From Phallusia fumigata (taxonomy: Eukaryota; Chordata; Ascidiacea; Phlebobranchia; Ascidiidae): DNA of 64,000 bases. A program made the position numbers and the translations under genes. Shown one piece after another: positions 35,985 through 49,393 of this stretch (its first letter is position 1; the number at the start of each line of letters is the position of its first letter). The stretch covers positions 55,252 through 119,251 of the forward strand of contig QXVZ01004770.1 of the NCBI GenBank assembly GCA_008931825.1, given 5' to 3'. The notes under the pieces were generated by a model. The model saw nothing but the letters and a program-made list of their open reading frames with translations, did not search any database and had not been told where the DNA came from.

Positions 35985-37706
35985 TTGAAACATATAAATT
36001 CTTGGAAACTGACTGCAAAATGCTGAAAAGGCTAATGGCTAAGGAAAGGGTGTTAGAATTAGGAAAAAAATCTAAAACTTATCACCAACAAGGCATTGCC
36101 TAATCTTGTAATCTATATACCACGCAATTACAGTAAATGCATTAAAACTGTAAGTCTAAAATGTTTTGCATAAGATTAATAAATTTTGATAACAATGTCA
36201 AAACAGATCAGTGGTTGTGGCTGATGGGTAATTTTTTGAACCCTACCGTAGGTCCTTTAACAATTTTGTAATTTTTTATTTTGTTTTTTCACCTCTGGCC
36301 TCTGCCCAATAGTCTTCATCCTTTTGCAATTTGTGTTGCAAAAAAATATGCGTAAATATTCACGATAAGGTATATTTTAAAAATAGGACATGAGAATAGT
36401 TAGATGCCATTTACTTCCAATGTAAAAACACCAAAAGCCTGTTTCATGTATCCATATACCGTCAGGTTTAACTTCAAACATATCCCTACCCTACATACAA
36501 ACTTGGGCAACCGGCACATTTATAAATGTTTCATAGAGATCTTATCAAAACAGGGGATTAACCTGTTCATTTTGTGTTTAAAAGTTGTCTTGCTATTGGG
36601 AAGCAAAAATTGAGAACCCACTGCACAACGTAAGTGGTTAATTCCGTCGATCCACCAAAAAACCCTAATAACAAATTTTAAAAGTGGGTGTTATTAAGCC
36701 AGTGATTCCCAACCTTTTCGTGGTTGCGTACCACTTGGAGGTAAAACAATTTCGACGCGTACCACCTAGTTCGAGAAAAACTTAATTTCGATCTGATAAC
36801 TATTTTTCGATCTGATAACTTATTTCCTGAATCGAATAATATCAGATACGAAAGCAACGAAAAGTGTAGTTCAAACTAATGGACGATCTATATTTGCTAG
36901 TTCTCCAAAAGACGATCGATGCGGGGCACAACTTTGCTTACTGCGCACCGAAAATCATGTCCGGGGGAGGCAATTAGGCGGTTTCCTACTAATTGCAGAC
37001 GCATTAACATTGCCTTTGATATCTTTATGACTAAGTAATTTTGGGACAAAGACATATTGTTCATGAAAGGTTGTTAGTCATCGTACTTCGCACTTTGAAT
37101 ACACCAGTTGAGTGTTACAAAGTAACGTAGGGGATGAAGTAACAAACATTTTGAGATCACTAACAATTTGTTTTTAATTCGTAAATCCGCAAATTACGAA
37201 AAGGTGCTCGCGTACCACCTGGAATGCCGTCGCGTACCACTAGTGGTACGCGTACCACCGGTTGGGAAACACTGTATTAAGCGGTCAAGATTTTGAAATC
37301 ATATCGGCGCATGTGTTTGCTAGCGCTATCTAGCGGTTTTTTCTTTTCGGTATTGCTTTGTATTTTTAATGAAGCATTTTGTATCATTTTGAAGCAAACT
37401 TCAGCTTCACAGTAGATGTCACAGAAATGTAGAATATGTCGTCTTGTTTCAAGAAAGCTATCACAGACAGCTTGTACAGGCCTAAATGTCAAATAAGTTT
37501 TGAAACCACAAAAATGACACATGCTATTACGCTCACAACAATTAAGTTATTCTTTTGCTTTTAGAAACCAACAAACAAATTGCCTTTGCCTAATCCACGA
37601 TATCAATTTCCATTAACCCCAGCAGGTACGGTTGTAAGCAACTCGTGTTGGGTGCATCAGCTTGTACTCCACACATAAACTTTTCTATGTGTTTAATGTT
37701 GGAAAA
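35985..37706 (+). repeat. Duplicated block, copy 2 (1722 bp)
   Basis: Same sequence as 34281-35983 with 19 extra bases around 36800, where CGATCTGATAAC is itself repeated. It is probably the second haplotype of one locus and not a true second copy. Confidence 0.93.
36700..37274. mobile_element. hAT-type MITE, 575 bp (copy in block 2)
   Basis: Same element, same TATTAAGC target duplication (36692-36699 and after 37274). It is 19 bp longer than the first copy because of an internal CGATCTGATAAC duplication. Identical flanks show it is one insertion copied with the block and not a second transposition. Confidence 0.9.
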
Positions 37707-39101
37707 ACTACCAAACCAACCGATCGGTTCTGGCATTTTTACGTTCGAAACTTGAAGCATCGTTGGGATTGCCGTGGGTTATTTTGAAAACATTCCCAAA
37801 TGTAGATCAGTGGTTTTCAACTTTCGAACACTTCTGAAAAACTTCAGGTACAAGCAAACACATCAAAATTCAATGTGAAATGTACAAAACAATTGAGGTA
37901 AGTCAGTGAGTAACTCAAGCAGAAATCGCTGACAAGCGTATTAGGGAAACAAGCCTCCGATATGCCCCTAAGAGTTTCTTGCGTGACAATCTTGGAATTT
38001 TTCATGCTCAGTTTTAACCGCATCACGTTCTTGCGACGACGGAGTTTAAGCGTAAATGAATATTTTGACGGGTTCAGTAAAGGAATTTGTGTGAAATGAA
38101 TCGAAAAGTGAGCACAGCGGTTGCTGAAAGACAGCGCTGTTTTCAACCGCAAAACTTTGATTTACTAATTCGACACTGTAGTTTATTTTGTAACTGCTAA
38201 AAAAAGCATTAAAAAATCTCCTAGTTCATTTTTGTCATATTTTGTTAAATAACACTTATGCTGGACCTGCTAACTAACACCTGCTACTCGGCTATATTGA
38301 AGTAGACGAAGGCCTAAGATTTGCCCACAGCACCTGTGGGGATGTCCACATACGTACAACAATGCCAACCACCACATTTAAAATAACACGGAGCACTTCA
38401 AAAAGTTTATTAGGTGCCAAACGCTGTACAAAACATCGGTAAGTCCCGAGCCACGAAACGGTCACAGAATAATCTTTGATTTTGCGCTTCAGTTGGTTTA
38501 AACGCAGACAGCTCTTAGGGTTTTTTCGACCTCCGATTTCCGTCCTCACAATCTATTTGGTGCGATGTAATTTTCGTGGGATTTTGCGCCCAGGTGCAGC
38601 CAGTGGCGTGTATCCGAAATTTCTATCTGCTCAATTGGTTCGTTTGTACGAAGATGTTCACATCCGTGTATAAGACGTTCCGCGTTGCACACACAACAAA
38701 CAAATGTTTGCGCGTGTAAACAGTTCGTGTTTTGCCAAGCATCATGGACAGCTTGTCCATTTTAAAAAGTAACATGCAACACGATCAGAAACAAACAATG
38801 GAACGACAGCAATACAATAAAGCCAACTCACTGAAAGACATAACGACAAGTTACCATCACCTTTGGCAGAAATTATGTTTTCAAAACGTGTTTTAAAAAT
38901 CGAATGTGCGTATTATAGCGATTTATAGTGGGTTACGCCAAACGATATTTGTCAGACAAATAGGCGACAATTATTGAAATTTCTGGTTAGCGGTACTAGA
39001 AATCCCATACGACCTCATAAAAATAAACGTGCTGGATTGAATCACGACCGAACGGTAGACAATAACCGATAAACAATCATAAAATCAAAATAAAGAGAAA
39101 G

Positions 39102-42100
39102 TCACTGTAGCCGAGTCTTCAAAAACGACATTTGTTTGTGCCAACAATGTTCCTGTGCTTTGCAGTGAGCTACCAACTCCCCTCCACATTTCAAGTTGAT
39201 ATCGAACGTCGGACCAGGCTGGAATAGCACCGAACAATGTGGAGAATACGGTGGCTCTAGCATGTGTCCTGCGTCCTCATAGTAGGCTACTTCATAGTCC
39301 GGGTGCTCCGCTCTGCTCAGCAAAATATCCGCCTCCCTGGCGCATTTTTTTGCCGGGGCGCAACAGTCGTCGTTGCCAGCAATGAAGAGAAACGAAACAT
39401 CGTGACGGTTGTAGAAGGGAAAAATGCCATCGACTTTGTTAATGAACTCGCCTTCTTCGGGAACGTCGTAGCAGTCAGCCAACGCAATGGGGCCGTCAGG
39501 AACCTCCACGTCTGTTTTCATCGGCATTTGGGGCCAGTACAAGTCCTTGTACTCGATGCTGCCACAAGCGGCGTTAATGCTGCAGTTCACCCAAACCGTA
39601 CACCTGATGTCGTCCAGACAGCTGGCCATAGCTAATACAATCTAAACAAAAAGTGCACAATTTTATTAGAGAAAGAGATTGTTGTAGAATGTCTAGAAAT
39701 TGAGCAAATATTCACACACAGTTTTGACTTCTAACACTAGATAGAATTCTACACTAAAATTAGAATTCCTCGGGATTCTTATCTTTAAGACCTCTTACGA
39801 TATAATGTGTACACTCTCATGGACGCCGGCAGAAAATTTTCCAAGAGGGGGCAAATCTTAATGCTACTTTTCTTCCATGACACTTTTTTGTTAGTTAACA
39901 AAGTACATTTTTTCGGAATTCCAAGAGGGGGCATGTGCGCCCATGTACACACCTGTGCCCCTTTGCAGATTCCAACCAATCCGATTCCCAATTCTCCCTG
40001 CACTGCTGGGTGGTTCTTAAGAAACTGAACTGCTTTTTCGAAGTAAGCAAGGTCCAGTGTATTGGTGAAGCTCTTTGGCATCCCCTTCTCGCCAAAGTAG
40101 CACAGAGTTAGAGATGCAAATCCATGGGAGGCGTGCAAAGCGCTCTTGAACTCCAAGACGCCAGGGAAGCCACCAAAAAGATTAAGGATACCTGAAATAT
40201 AAAGTAGTCTATGTTTTATATTGTGAATGTGTCAAATTTGCTTAAATTGATGGTTTACAATAAAGTCGTCACTCAGCTTTTTGAAAATTGTGTAGCGTTT
40301 CTGTTTTAGCGAAATCTAGGTTATCATTTATCTGCAACTACAAACTCGTGAACTTTAAAATGACAGTTCATGCAAAGTTAGACATTTCTGTAGATATAAA
40401 ATGAGTGTACGGAAATTACTATAACGTTTTGCCACGGCCGCATTTAAATTAATCTTCAAAGATTTATAAGCGATCTTTTCGACAAAACGTCTGACAAAAA
40501 ATGATACAAGTTCAGAAACAAATGCTTTGCAGGCGTACGTCATGCCTGAGATAATAGAAGTTCGTGCAGAACAACAACGAACATGGGCACATTGTCTGCA
40601 AAAGTTTTCTTTTCGTCGCGTGGGTTGGAAATTCGACACCGGGGTCAAGCTTTGACCGAAAACATTGGAGAGACAACTTGAGGGTTTGTTCTCACTTTCG
40701 CGTGAAAAATTTTGGCGCCATGACAAACTCTCTTCACTTGTTTAGTTTTAGTTTAACAGTAGTTTGAGGATAAACAACACTTTCTAAAACACAAAGTTCT
40801 TGTCCCACGTTTTTATATCGGCGGAGTTATCGAAGAGCGTTTGGGAGTAGTTGACATGTGATTAATTAAAAATGGCCATCTGCAACTTTGCTGCTTTTTC
40901 TGGCCTTTCGTTCTCGTAAAATTGATTCTTTCTAAACGATGACATTGTTTTTCAAAATTTGAGATGTTTTAGTGTATCGTATTGTTTTCTTCCAAACTTA
41001 AAAATGTATATTGTTTTAGCCTAACTGTTTCAGCCAATACTAAAGCGCATAGTTGGTCGAGGTTTGTATGTGGATGATTACGTCATAAGATCCAAACCCA
41101 ATGTCTTGCACGGTATAGGTTTTTAGGTGGGGTGCAGAATAGGTTATTAAAACTTCGGAAGAATCCTTATCTTAAAAAAACGTTTGGGTGTTTAAATTCA
41201 AGTTTCCTGACAATAAAAGATATAAATCAACAGGCTACTTGTGCAAAACATTCCAAGGAAATCCTTTTCCAGATCGGTAAATTTTCTGGGAAGACCGATT
41301 GACTGGAAAGTGTTTACTTTTTGAAATAAAGGGTACGCTTGTTGGTTTAAATACTTTTCACTCATTAGCAGCAAATCCGTGTTTCCTGACAAGTTAAAGC
41401 CAGATTTCCGATTAATCTGGTGATTGGGCATCAATCTACATTTTCAATTTGACTTTCCCTGCCCGTATATACAGGTCTATCCCAGTTGAAAAACATTTAT
41501 TCAGACACGGTTGAAATGCAAGCAGCACGGGAATAATCCACGCATGGAGACGGATTGCGGTAACTGCAGTTGCGCACGTCACCCTCGGTTTCCTACCAAA
41601 CCCGCTGTAAGATGCTTGGGGTTTTGACTTGGATGACTTTTTTGCTTTGGTCTGCTTGTAATTTGGAAATTTGGATCGTGATTTTGACACATTTTGTTTT
41701 CGATTTGTTGGTAAAAGTTTTGTGAAAGGAGTGTGTAAAAATTAAAAACTGAGAATGAATACAAAATATGAAAATGTATAAAATGAAAAGATTTGCTTTG
41801 CTTACAAAAATTTTTCGCCCATGTGCTCACAACTACAGTTAAGGAAATTTGTCAGGCAAAGTGTATTTTGTCCGTTCTCGATCTTATTCGTCCCTAGTTT
41901 TTCATCCATCTAAAATAAGACCACTTACAAAAATATCCGGACTTCCCGCAACAAACAACGGTTCCGCTTTCCCAGTCTCAAATTCAAAAGAACCTTGCGT
42001 GGGCCAAAATAGTATCAAATCAAACTTTCTTTGCTACTCACCGGGAAATGGTCCGTCGCCTTCAGGAAGAAACAAGACTCCGTAGAGTCCACCTTCGTTT

Positions 42101-44808
42101 ATTTCAATTCGCTTGACGCCATTGGCCATAAAACGCCTTTGAACTGTTATTTTGGCGACAAATCGATCGTCGTTGGCTTTGTGTAGCGCCCTGAGCTCAT
42201 CCACTTGCTGGATCTCGCGATCGATTACACAGAAATCGTACACCCTGTGATTGCGTGCGTCCTTGCAGGCAAACCGAATTCCGTTCTGGTAAAAACAACG
42301 CAAACGAATCGTTCGTGTGTGAATCGTAAACTGGAAAAGGTCGCGCTAACGACCGACGCCAACAAATGTTAAGTTTAGGGGTCGAAAATCGGAAAACAGG
42401 TTCAGGTTCAAAAATTTAAAATGCAAACAGTTTTTTCCGTGTTAAAGCGCTGGCCCGCCAAACTGGTCCCGAAGACCTTTTGAACCCGATTGGCGCAACT
42501 TTGAAGTTAAGACACTTTGTTGTTGGCGAAACACGACGACGCCAACCCGGGCGTACCATAATTCTCGTGGCCAAAATCATTTCATTAAATGAAAACCTCG
42601 AGTCTGACACGAACGAACCCAACCTGAAAGGACATAGAACCGACCTGTTTTTTTGCAATGCGGCGTTACTTAAATTGGCGTTTTGGTAAACAAAAGGCGA
42701 GACAACCTCAACGCGTTGCCTCCTATTCGGGTAAGGACTTGTACATTGGGTTTGTCAATACCAATGTTTTAAGCGACCGCGGGCCGTGAAAGTGCGTTTG
42801 TTTTGCTACAAAGCGGTTTGAAATTTGCTTTGACAAATTGACCTTACTTTGAAGTTTAGACAAACGATAAACGCAGTGTTTTGCAAATTAGCCGGCAGAG
42901 AAATATACAGGGTTGTTTTTTAATTCTTCATTGATCGCGTAAATGCCAAATTCGTACAAGTACTAGGTAGATTTTTTGAATCTGATTGCGATTCGGAGCA
43001 TGATAAACCCTGCCCAGCTTACGACAATTTCTTTTTAAAAACTATTATGTTTGACGTTTTCACATTCACCACAGAAAGTAAGTAGCTTCTTACAGATTTT
43101 TCTAGTTTCGGTTGCCTAAGTGCCCACACACAAGCTAAAGTTTAACCCCAAGCAGGAGAAACAATGCCCAATTTCATAGCCCCATGGTTGACCCCCAGGA
43201 GAAACCCTCTTTTAGTAACCCTACCCCTGGGACAGGTCGACAGCCGACTGCCCCACACTTTTCTCTTTTCAGAGCCCGTTCAGTGCGAGGTTTGCGCCGC
43301 TAAATACTTTGGCTATGACGGATTTTAAAAATACGCCGTTGTGTGGGAATGTGGATCTGTATGCAAATACGAATTGATGATGCCAAAACTAATCCACGGA
43401 TCTTCAAACGCAAATTTGCAAACGCCTAATTGGGTTTAAGATGGATGTCCGATTGTAGTTATTCATTTACCACCGTAAAAAAGTGATTAAACATTTGTTT
43501 TCTCAATTGTTTTGACATTAACAAGTTTTCGGCTTTATCTGTTCATAGGCAAACTAGCAACACCCATGCAACTCTAATGGATATATTGACATTAAACAAA
43601 GGTAAACACAAGAAGACGGTAACTAGAACGTACCTTTTTGGTTTGTGAAAAAGGTTGCATGGACCAAAATAGACCCATTGGTTCCACACCAGTATAGAAA
43701 CCACCCTGACTGGAATCCTTAGTCAAATCAACGGTGCCTAAAAATTAGACCGAAAGCTAAAACAATTTGGATTCCGTGATATAACTGAGACGGTATTTTG
43801 GACCTTACCTGCTTCCGAGGATTTGTAAATGGCGAAGCTTTCAAATACAACGTCTGTGGATGTTGGCACCACCGCATAAATGGTCACAAGTCTGTTTGGC
43901 GGCAAACCTATAAAACAAACATTGCATCATTAACATAAGCATGAACTTGTTGACAAGATATTTGTTTTTACGTGTATGTAGAACGGGGTTAGGGATATCG
44001 TATGCATGCAACCCTCGTAAAAATATTCTTATCCAGCAAACGCACCTTTTTACATTCATAAAACCCAATTAGATGGTTTGATGTGCAATGAAGTTTTGTG
44101 TTTTGGCGTTCTGCCAGAAAGTAGCAGCAGAGAAATTTCGAATTTTTTTACAGGCAAACACACTTTTAGTGTAAAATTTCACGTAACACTGGACCCGAGT
44201 GCGTGACTTAGTCAACAAATCTTGATTTACGAAACCTTTTGTTCGCGTGACAACAGCTGCGAGTTAGTTTTGTGTTTCGTAAAACTTTGTAAGTTATTTG
44301 TTACAAATCAAGTTTGGGTTACAACAAATGCCACGTTTTAATAACCATAAATCGTAAGCAAACAGCAAAACTGTTGAATTGGACCTTCATGTTTAAGTTA
44401 CTATTGCCCCGTTTCGTATCAAAGTAATATTGTCACCATCCCAACTTACAAGCCAAAATTTGGGTGCCTAATTACGCCAAATGTATGTTGGCAAAAACTT
44501 GCCACAAAATCATTAAGGATGTTTTAGATAACATTTTGTTTTGTAATTTGTCTTTCATATGTTAACACTTTTCTGTACATGTCAGACAATATAATTATTC
44601 TTTACATATTCCACTGCAAAACGTGCCAATTTACTTATTGGTCATCTTGTTACCCGTAATACGCTAAACGAGCAAACGTCTGCCACACTTTGTTGTGTTT
44701 ACAAAACTGCACGGCCCATAGCGTTCACCCACCGTGAATCGCGATATCTGTCTTGTCGTCAAATTGACTTGTCTTTGGCATTGCAATGTAGGGACTTGTA
44801 CGAGTCAT
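39102..44808 (-). CDS. BAAT/ACOT-family protein with Cys nucleophile, 433 aa
   Basis: Exons (minus): 44733-44808, 43809-43907, 43634-43737, 42042-42285, 39953-40191, 39102-39641. The N-terminal half (exons 1-4) is the thioesterase/BAAT N-domain with EPMGLFWSM; the C-terminal half is the alpha/beta-hydrolase. The catalytic triad reads GICKG (Cys codon 39965-39967), Asp in GNDD and His in [11 protein letters not shown] Cys nucleophile is the mark of bile acid-CoA:amino acid N-acyltransferase, whereas thioesterases have Ser, so conjugation of an acyl group to glycine or taurine is the likeliest activity (inference). It differs from its neighbours by an intron two codons after the elbow, intact CpG content and a C-terminus (RLQ) without a peroxisomal signal. 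The start is the least certain part; a second ATG lies 27 bp further in. Confidence 0.85.
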
Positions 44809-47133
44809 CTTGTCGTCTTGAAGCTTTTTAGATTCTGATGGAAAGTGCGACTTACAAGAAAACATAACTTCCTGCAAAACCACAACATACCTTATGTGAT
44901 TTGAATTAGAACTAAAGCTTAACACGAAGCCAAAATTGTTTCCTTCAAAGGCAAAAAACCTAACTGCTTTTACTGTTTGTTGACCTGTTGGTTTTCTAAG
45001 CGGAGAGATCTAAAAGTGTGTCCGTGTCACTAATACCAAGCGTAAACAAATAGCGTGACCTTAAATACGTCGCCCTGATAAAACCATATAGGTTACCCTG
45101 ATAACACTTTAGCATATGTCGCATATAATAGTGAACAATCGCAACTTCGCTTTGCGACTGTACAGCCACGACTTCCTTTACCTCCCTTCTAATTCGCAAA
45201 CGCAGTTCTTTGCCACGAGTCTTGTATACACTCTGAAAAAAGCCCAAGCGCTGGCTGGGTATTTATGGGGCCAGGAGAAAATTCCCCTTCACGTGCCGAT
45301 GGGTGACGTCTGCGGGCACCAAGGACCCCCGCGGTAAGCTAGCGACGTGCAGAGAGATAAAACCGGACCCGGGGACCTTAGTGGAAATTTTTTGCCGTCT
45401 TTTGCGGGGTTTTTGTTTCGAGTAACAACATATCGTCCCGCATGCGGCTTCACGTTTTTCGAAATTTCAAAGTTTCGGTTGCGGCATACCTGCGTCCAGG
45501 AAAGGCATCTCATATAGCTAGCGGTGCTTTTAAAAGCTAGACAATATTCCTTTCCGCAATATTTTTGGGTTAGCCCACTATTATAAAAGCATGATTGTCG
45601 TATATACTGTTTGGGACTAGCACCTTTCTCAACGTATATAACCGTGTTTAACAGGTGGTTGCAGCAAAAACGCAGATAAGTCATAACATAACAGAGAATT
45701 TTTTGGCCCTTGGTCACCGATTGGTACAGCCTAGACTTGCAATTACATTGCGTGATAGTTTAGGTTATATCTGCAGTATAACCAATTCGTTCAGATGCTG
45801 TATCATGTTTGGTGGTATAAAATACAAAACAGAACAGAAAGTTTATACATTTCAAAGCACAGTATGTTTCTTTTATTTTATGCCAGTTAGACTGTACAGA
45901 TTTGTAATACTTAGTCATTGGGTTTCAAAGATTTCATCACTATCATTTTATAAAGAGCTAGGCAGGGAACCGTGAAATGTGGTCATCACGTGACGGTTAT
46001 GCTCCGTTGCAAACGGTTTTGGCGACACGCAAATACGAGCCCAATAAAATTTCCCCTGGTGCAGCTAATTTGCCGCGCCGCGCTGCAAAATGTAGCCAAA
46101 CATCTCCTCGTGAAAAAGTTTCCATGTCATTACTGACTTCCTGTGGTGTAACGTTTTGAGTGCCAGAATTTGGCAGGTATAGGTTATTCCACCTTGGTCA
46201 TGGAAGAATGGAAACTGGGATCTAATTTCGCTTACATTCGTTTCACTGACGTAGTGTCCTTTTTACGCATATTAGGCTACCACTTTGAAATAGTAACGGA
46301 ACAAAACTATTTCAAAAAGTCTATTTTGAAAGTAACACATCGAACAGTGTTTTTTATTTGACCAAAAATATACTTCTTTCACCTTAACTGTACTACTTTC
46401 ACCTTAATTGCACTTCCGTTGGATGATTGAATGCAACTCTCTTTTAAAAGTTGGCGATTTGAGTGGATCGCTCAGATTTGTAGCTCAGAAAAACACCAGC
46501 AACGGGTGAAGAACCTATATATTGCTTCACAACGCATTAAAAACCCCTAACTGGTTGATTGCGATGCATTCATTTACAGGGGAATGCTGTTTCGTGATTT
46601 TCGCCGCGAAAAGCCTGTCATCAGGTTGCGGCGTAAACGTTACGAACGGCAAACCCGCATTGGGTCGGATGGTCCGATTTACGTAAAAACCTTTTCAAGA
46701 TTCGAACCCGCGTGAAAAATTTAAATGAATAAAAACAAATGTGTTCGACAGAAATCAATGTTTCAAAAATTGTATTACATCCATGTTGACACACTAATCA
46801 TGCATTAAATGCAGTGAGCAAAGCCTTGTGGCCAAAGATGGCAGTAAGGGACGGTGCGCAGCAAAAATCCTCAAAGTTCCTCTGCGGTGGCACAATACGC
46901 CCTTCGCAACGAGTACAATTCAATACGTACCGTATGGTCCTTCCACCAAGGATGGCAGTACGAAACGCAGCAAAAATCATTAAAGGTACAGTGTTGCGCC
47001 CACTTAGTACGTAACGAACTGACTTCATTTTTTGTGACCAGAAAAACAGAGACCCAAAACTCGATTCAAAATCACACAAGAAAGTAACAAGTGATTAAGG
47101 AAGTAACAAACAGAACCAATACCATCTGTGATA
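44809..47133. other. Intergenic, no gene seen
   Basis: Open frames here lack motifs and exon structure. A diverged direct repeat begins GATGGCAGTA at 46837 and again at 46951 (period about 114 bp), each followed by GCAGCAAAAATC. CpG is frequent up to about 47.0 kb and drops sharply in the next gene. Confidence 0.6.
46837..47015. repeat. Diverged direct repeat, ~114 bp period
   Basis: Both units start GATGGCAGTA and include GCAGCAAAAATC and a TACG-containing tail. Family unknown. Confidence 0.45.
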
Positions 47134-49393
47134 TCACAACATTGATGTTTGACTCAGATTTTTCCGCAAAAATGAAATCTGTTTTTGCCACGAGTCTTTC
47201 TGTGCTCTGCAGTGAGGCACCATTTCTCCACCCCAAAGCACAAAGCGAGGTCTATTAAGTATTCCGCGAATCACACTCCTCTCGTTGTGAATGCCGTACG
47301 GAGGTTCCAATAGGTGTCCAGCTCCTGGGTACCTTAATATCTCATAGTTGGGATGCTTAGCCAATTCTAACAGCTTTTGTGCACGATTTACATAATGCTC
47401 GGAACAGGAGTCTGCATCGGAAAGACTTGCAATAAACATAAATGCAACATCTTTGCGTTCGTAATACTTAAACTCCATATCTTCAGGCGGTACGGCCGTC
47501 ATGGCATAAGATACATCAAAAGCAGGACCTATTATCCTGTTAGGAAAAATCTTGTTTGTGTTGAAGGTTGTCTCTTTAACAAACCAGTCTGATCCTTTGA
47601 AAATCTGGCCCTTGTAGGTCAAAGTTACATACGTGATGTACGGGCAAGCATTCAGAAAAATCAAACACCTTACTTGGGGTAAAAAAGTTGCCATGGCAGT
47701 CCCAAGAAAACCACTAAATGAAAGAACAATAACTCCAACTCCAGAAGATTTTCGAACCTTTTCACAATTGAGCAAAAAGTTTACAGCATGTTCAAAATAC
47801 TCCAGTTTAAGGTTCCAGTCGTTTTCTTCACTAAAAAACAATTTTGGAAGTCCAGGAACAGCATAATACGCCAGTGCTAGGGTAACAAAGCCATGCGAGG
47901 CCAAGAGTGAAGCTTTAAACTCCATGGTACCAGGATGAGATCCAAACATAGAAATAACAGCTGCAGATAATATAAGAATTGGTAAATTTATAAATAAGTA
48001 AATAAAGATAGGGCACCAAACACAGACTAAAAAAGTAGCCTAATAATAAAAACATACTTGCCAGAGAGCTTGTACACAGTAAATACACTTATGACAACCC
48101 TAATTAATACATAAAATATAAATTTCTCAACATACTTTGCATGCTATATACATTCTCCATGGAGCTTTTACCTATTTCCTTAAATTATTGCCATTGCAAA
48201 ACTGGTTTGGAAAATTGCTTTAGATGTGCAAAGTGATGTAAGTTAATTAATCCATCACCAAACTTAAGTGACAGATGCATTAACTCATGTACCTGGAAAG
48301 GGACCTTCACCAGGAGGAATAAACAAGGTTCCATGCAAACCATGTTCTTTAACATTAAGTGGAACTCGTTTGGTTCCAGCTTGCATGAACAACCTGTTGA
48401 CATCAGTGGATGCTACTTTATTTTCTTTCAAGATTATGTCAGTACGCTTCCTGTGCAGCTCTTTAAGATCTTCGATTTCAACATTGTACACACAGATTGT
48501 AACAACCAGAGGTGTTGTGACATCCAGTTTTACAAATCTCGTGTGCGGATTCTGTGAGGAAAAGTTTCAAATAAAGAAATGCAAACGCTAAATTCAGTAT
48601 TCAACTCTACTCACGTTTTTTGTTTAGTAGGAAATTACAAATTTGACTGATGTCAGTCTCATGCCACACAAATTGCACACAGCAACACATTTTAAAGTGT
48701 CTTCAAACATGCATAGTTTAAAGGTGAAATGCAAAAGCATTTAATCAGTCATTGAGTAGTCAATTCCTAAAAAGTGACATTTTCAACATATAGTTTTGTA
48801 CAAGGGACGCTCCAATACACAATTTGTTACATAGTATTGCAAATTAAAAAATTACTTAATAGTTTTCAAGTGTAGCATTTAGATTTGGCATTAATTACAA
48901 TTTATTTTCAGTGTGCACCCGGACCAACCTCATTGGCGGGAGAACATTCCATGGACCAGAATAATCCCATTGGCTCAACTCCTTTATAGTTTCCTCCCAA
49001 AGCACAATCACAATCCAAATCTATGCAACCTACATAACATTTGTGGTAAATATATTTGAATTTGTATTCTTATGTGAAAAAGTTTACTAGAAACCTTGTG
49101 CGTTAGCTTTGTACTTCACTGTGCACTCAAATAGACTTTTTGGATGTGTTCTTGTAAAAGAGTGCAGGGTGTAGACTTGATGCTGCTCCAAACCTAAACC
49201 AGTTAAAAAATTCTACATATCAATGTCACCTAAAAGTGAGTTCGACACTTCCTACACAAAAATGTAACTGTGTCTTAAATGTTCAAGTATTTTGATCTAT
49301 ACATACATATTTACCTTGTATTTTAATGGAAACCGGTTTGTCTGACATACTGTCGGCATGGCTGCATAAGATTCTTGGTTGCAAAGTTTTCAT
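47134..49393 (-). CDS. ACOT/BAAT-family acyl-CoA hydrolase, Ser type, 454 aa
   Basis: Exons (minus): 49315-49393, 49095-49193, 48929-49029, 48293-48551, 47134-47960. Exon 5 encodes the whole alpha/beta-hydrolase domain: [20 protein letters not shown], nucleophile Ser in [11 protein letters not shown], Asp in ASLSDAD, His in [10 protein letters not shown], then the [12 protein letters not shown] tail motif. The family normally has GxSxG (GISKG); here both glycines are replaced (VLSFS). The predicted reaction is acyl-CoA + water to fatty acid + CoA. The C-terminus is SML, at best a weak peroxisomal signal. This is the most divergent of the Ser copies, closest to the 49972 and 53003 genes in layout. 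The leader before the ATG is short (15 nt after AAAG), compatible with trans-splicing. Confidence 0.9.

Larger units (their letters stand above)
34175..39101. other. Intergenic region between WWOX and the ACOT/BAAT array
   Basis: It contains the upstream side of WWOX, the duplicated block 34281-37706 with two MITE copies, and 1.4 kb (37707-39101) of unremarkable sequence. A CAGTGGTTTTCAAC motif at about 37809 could be an hAT terminus. Open frames here are short and lack motifs; two of them occur twice only because of the duplication. Confidence 0.75.

Noticed and set aside
34700-37522. Pairs of identical frames (69 aa and 81 aa) at 34.7/36.4 and 35.55/37.3 kb
   Set aside because: They are identical only because the block is duplicated around the N. 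They have no motifs, and one pair borders the MITE.
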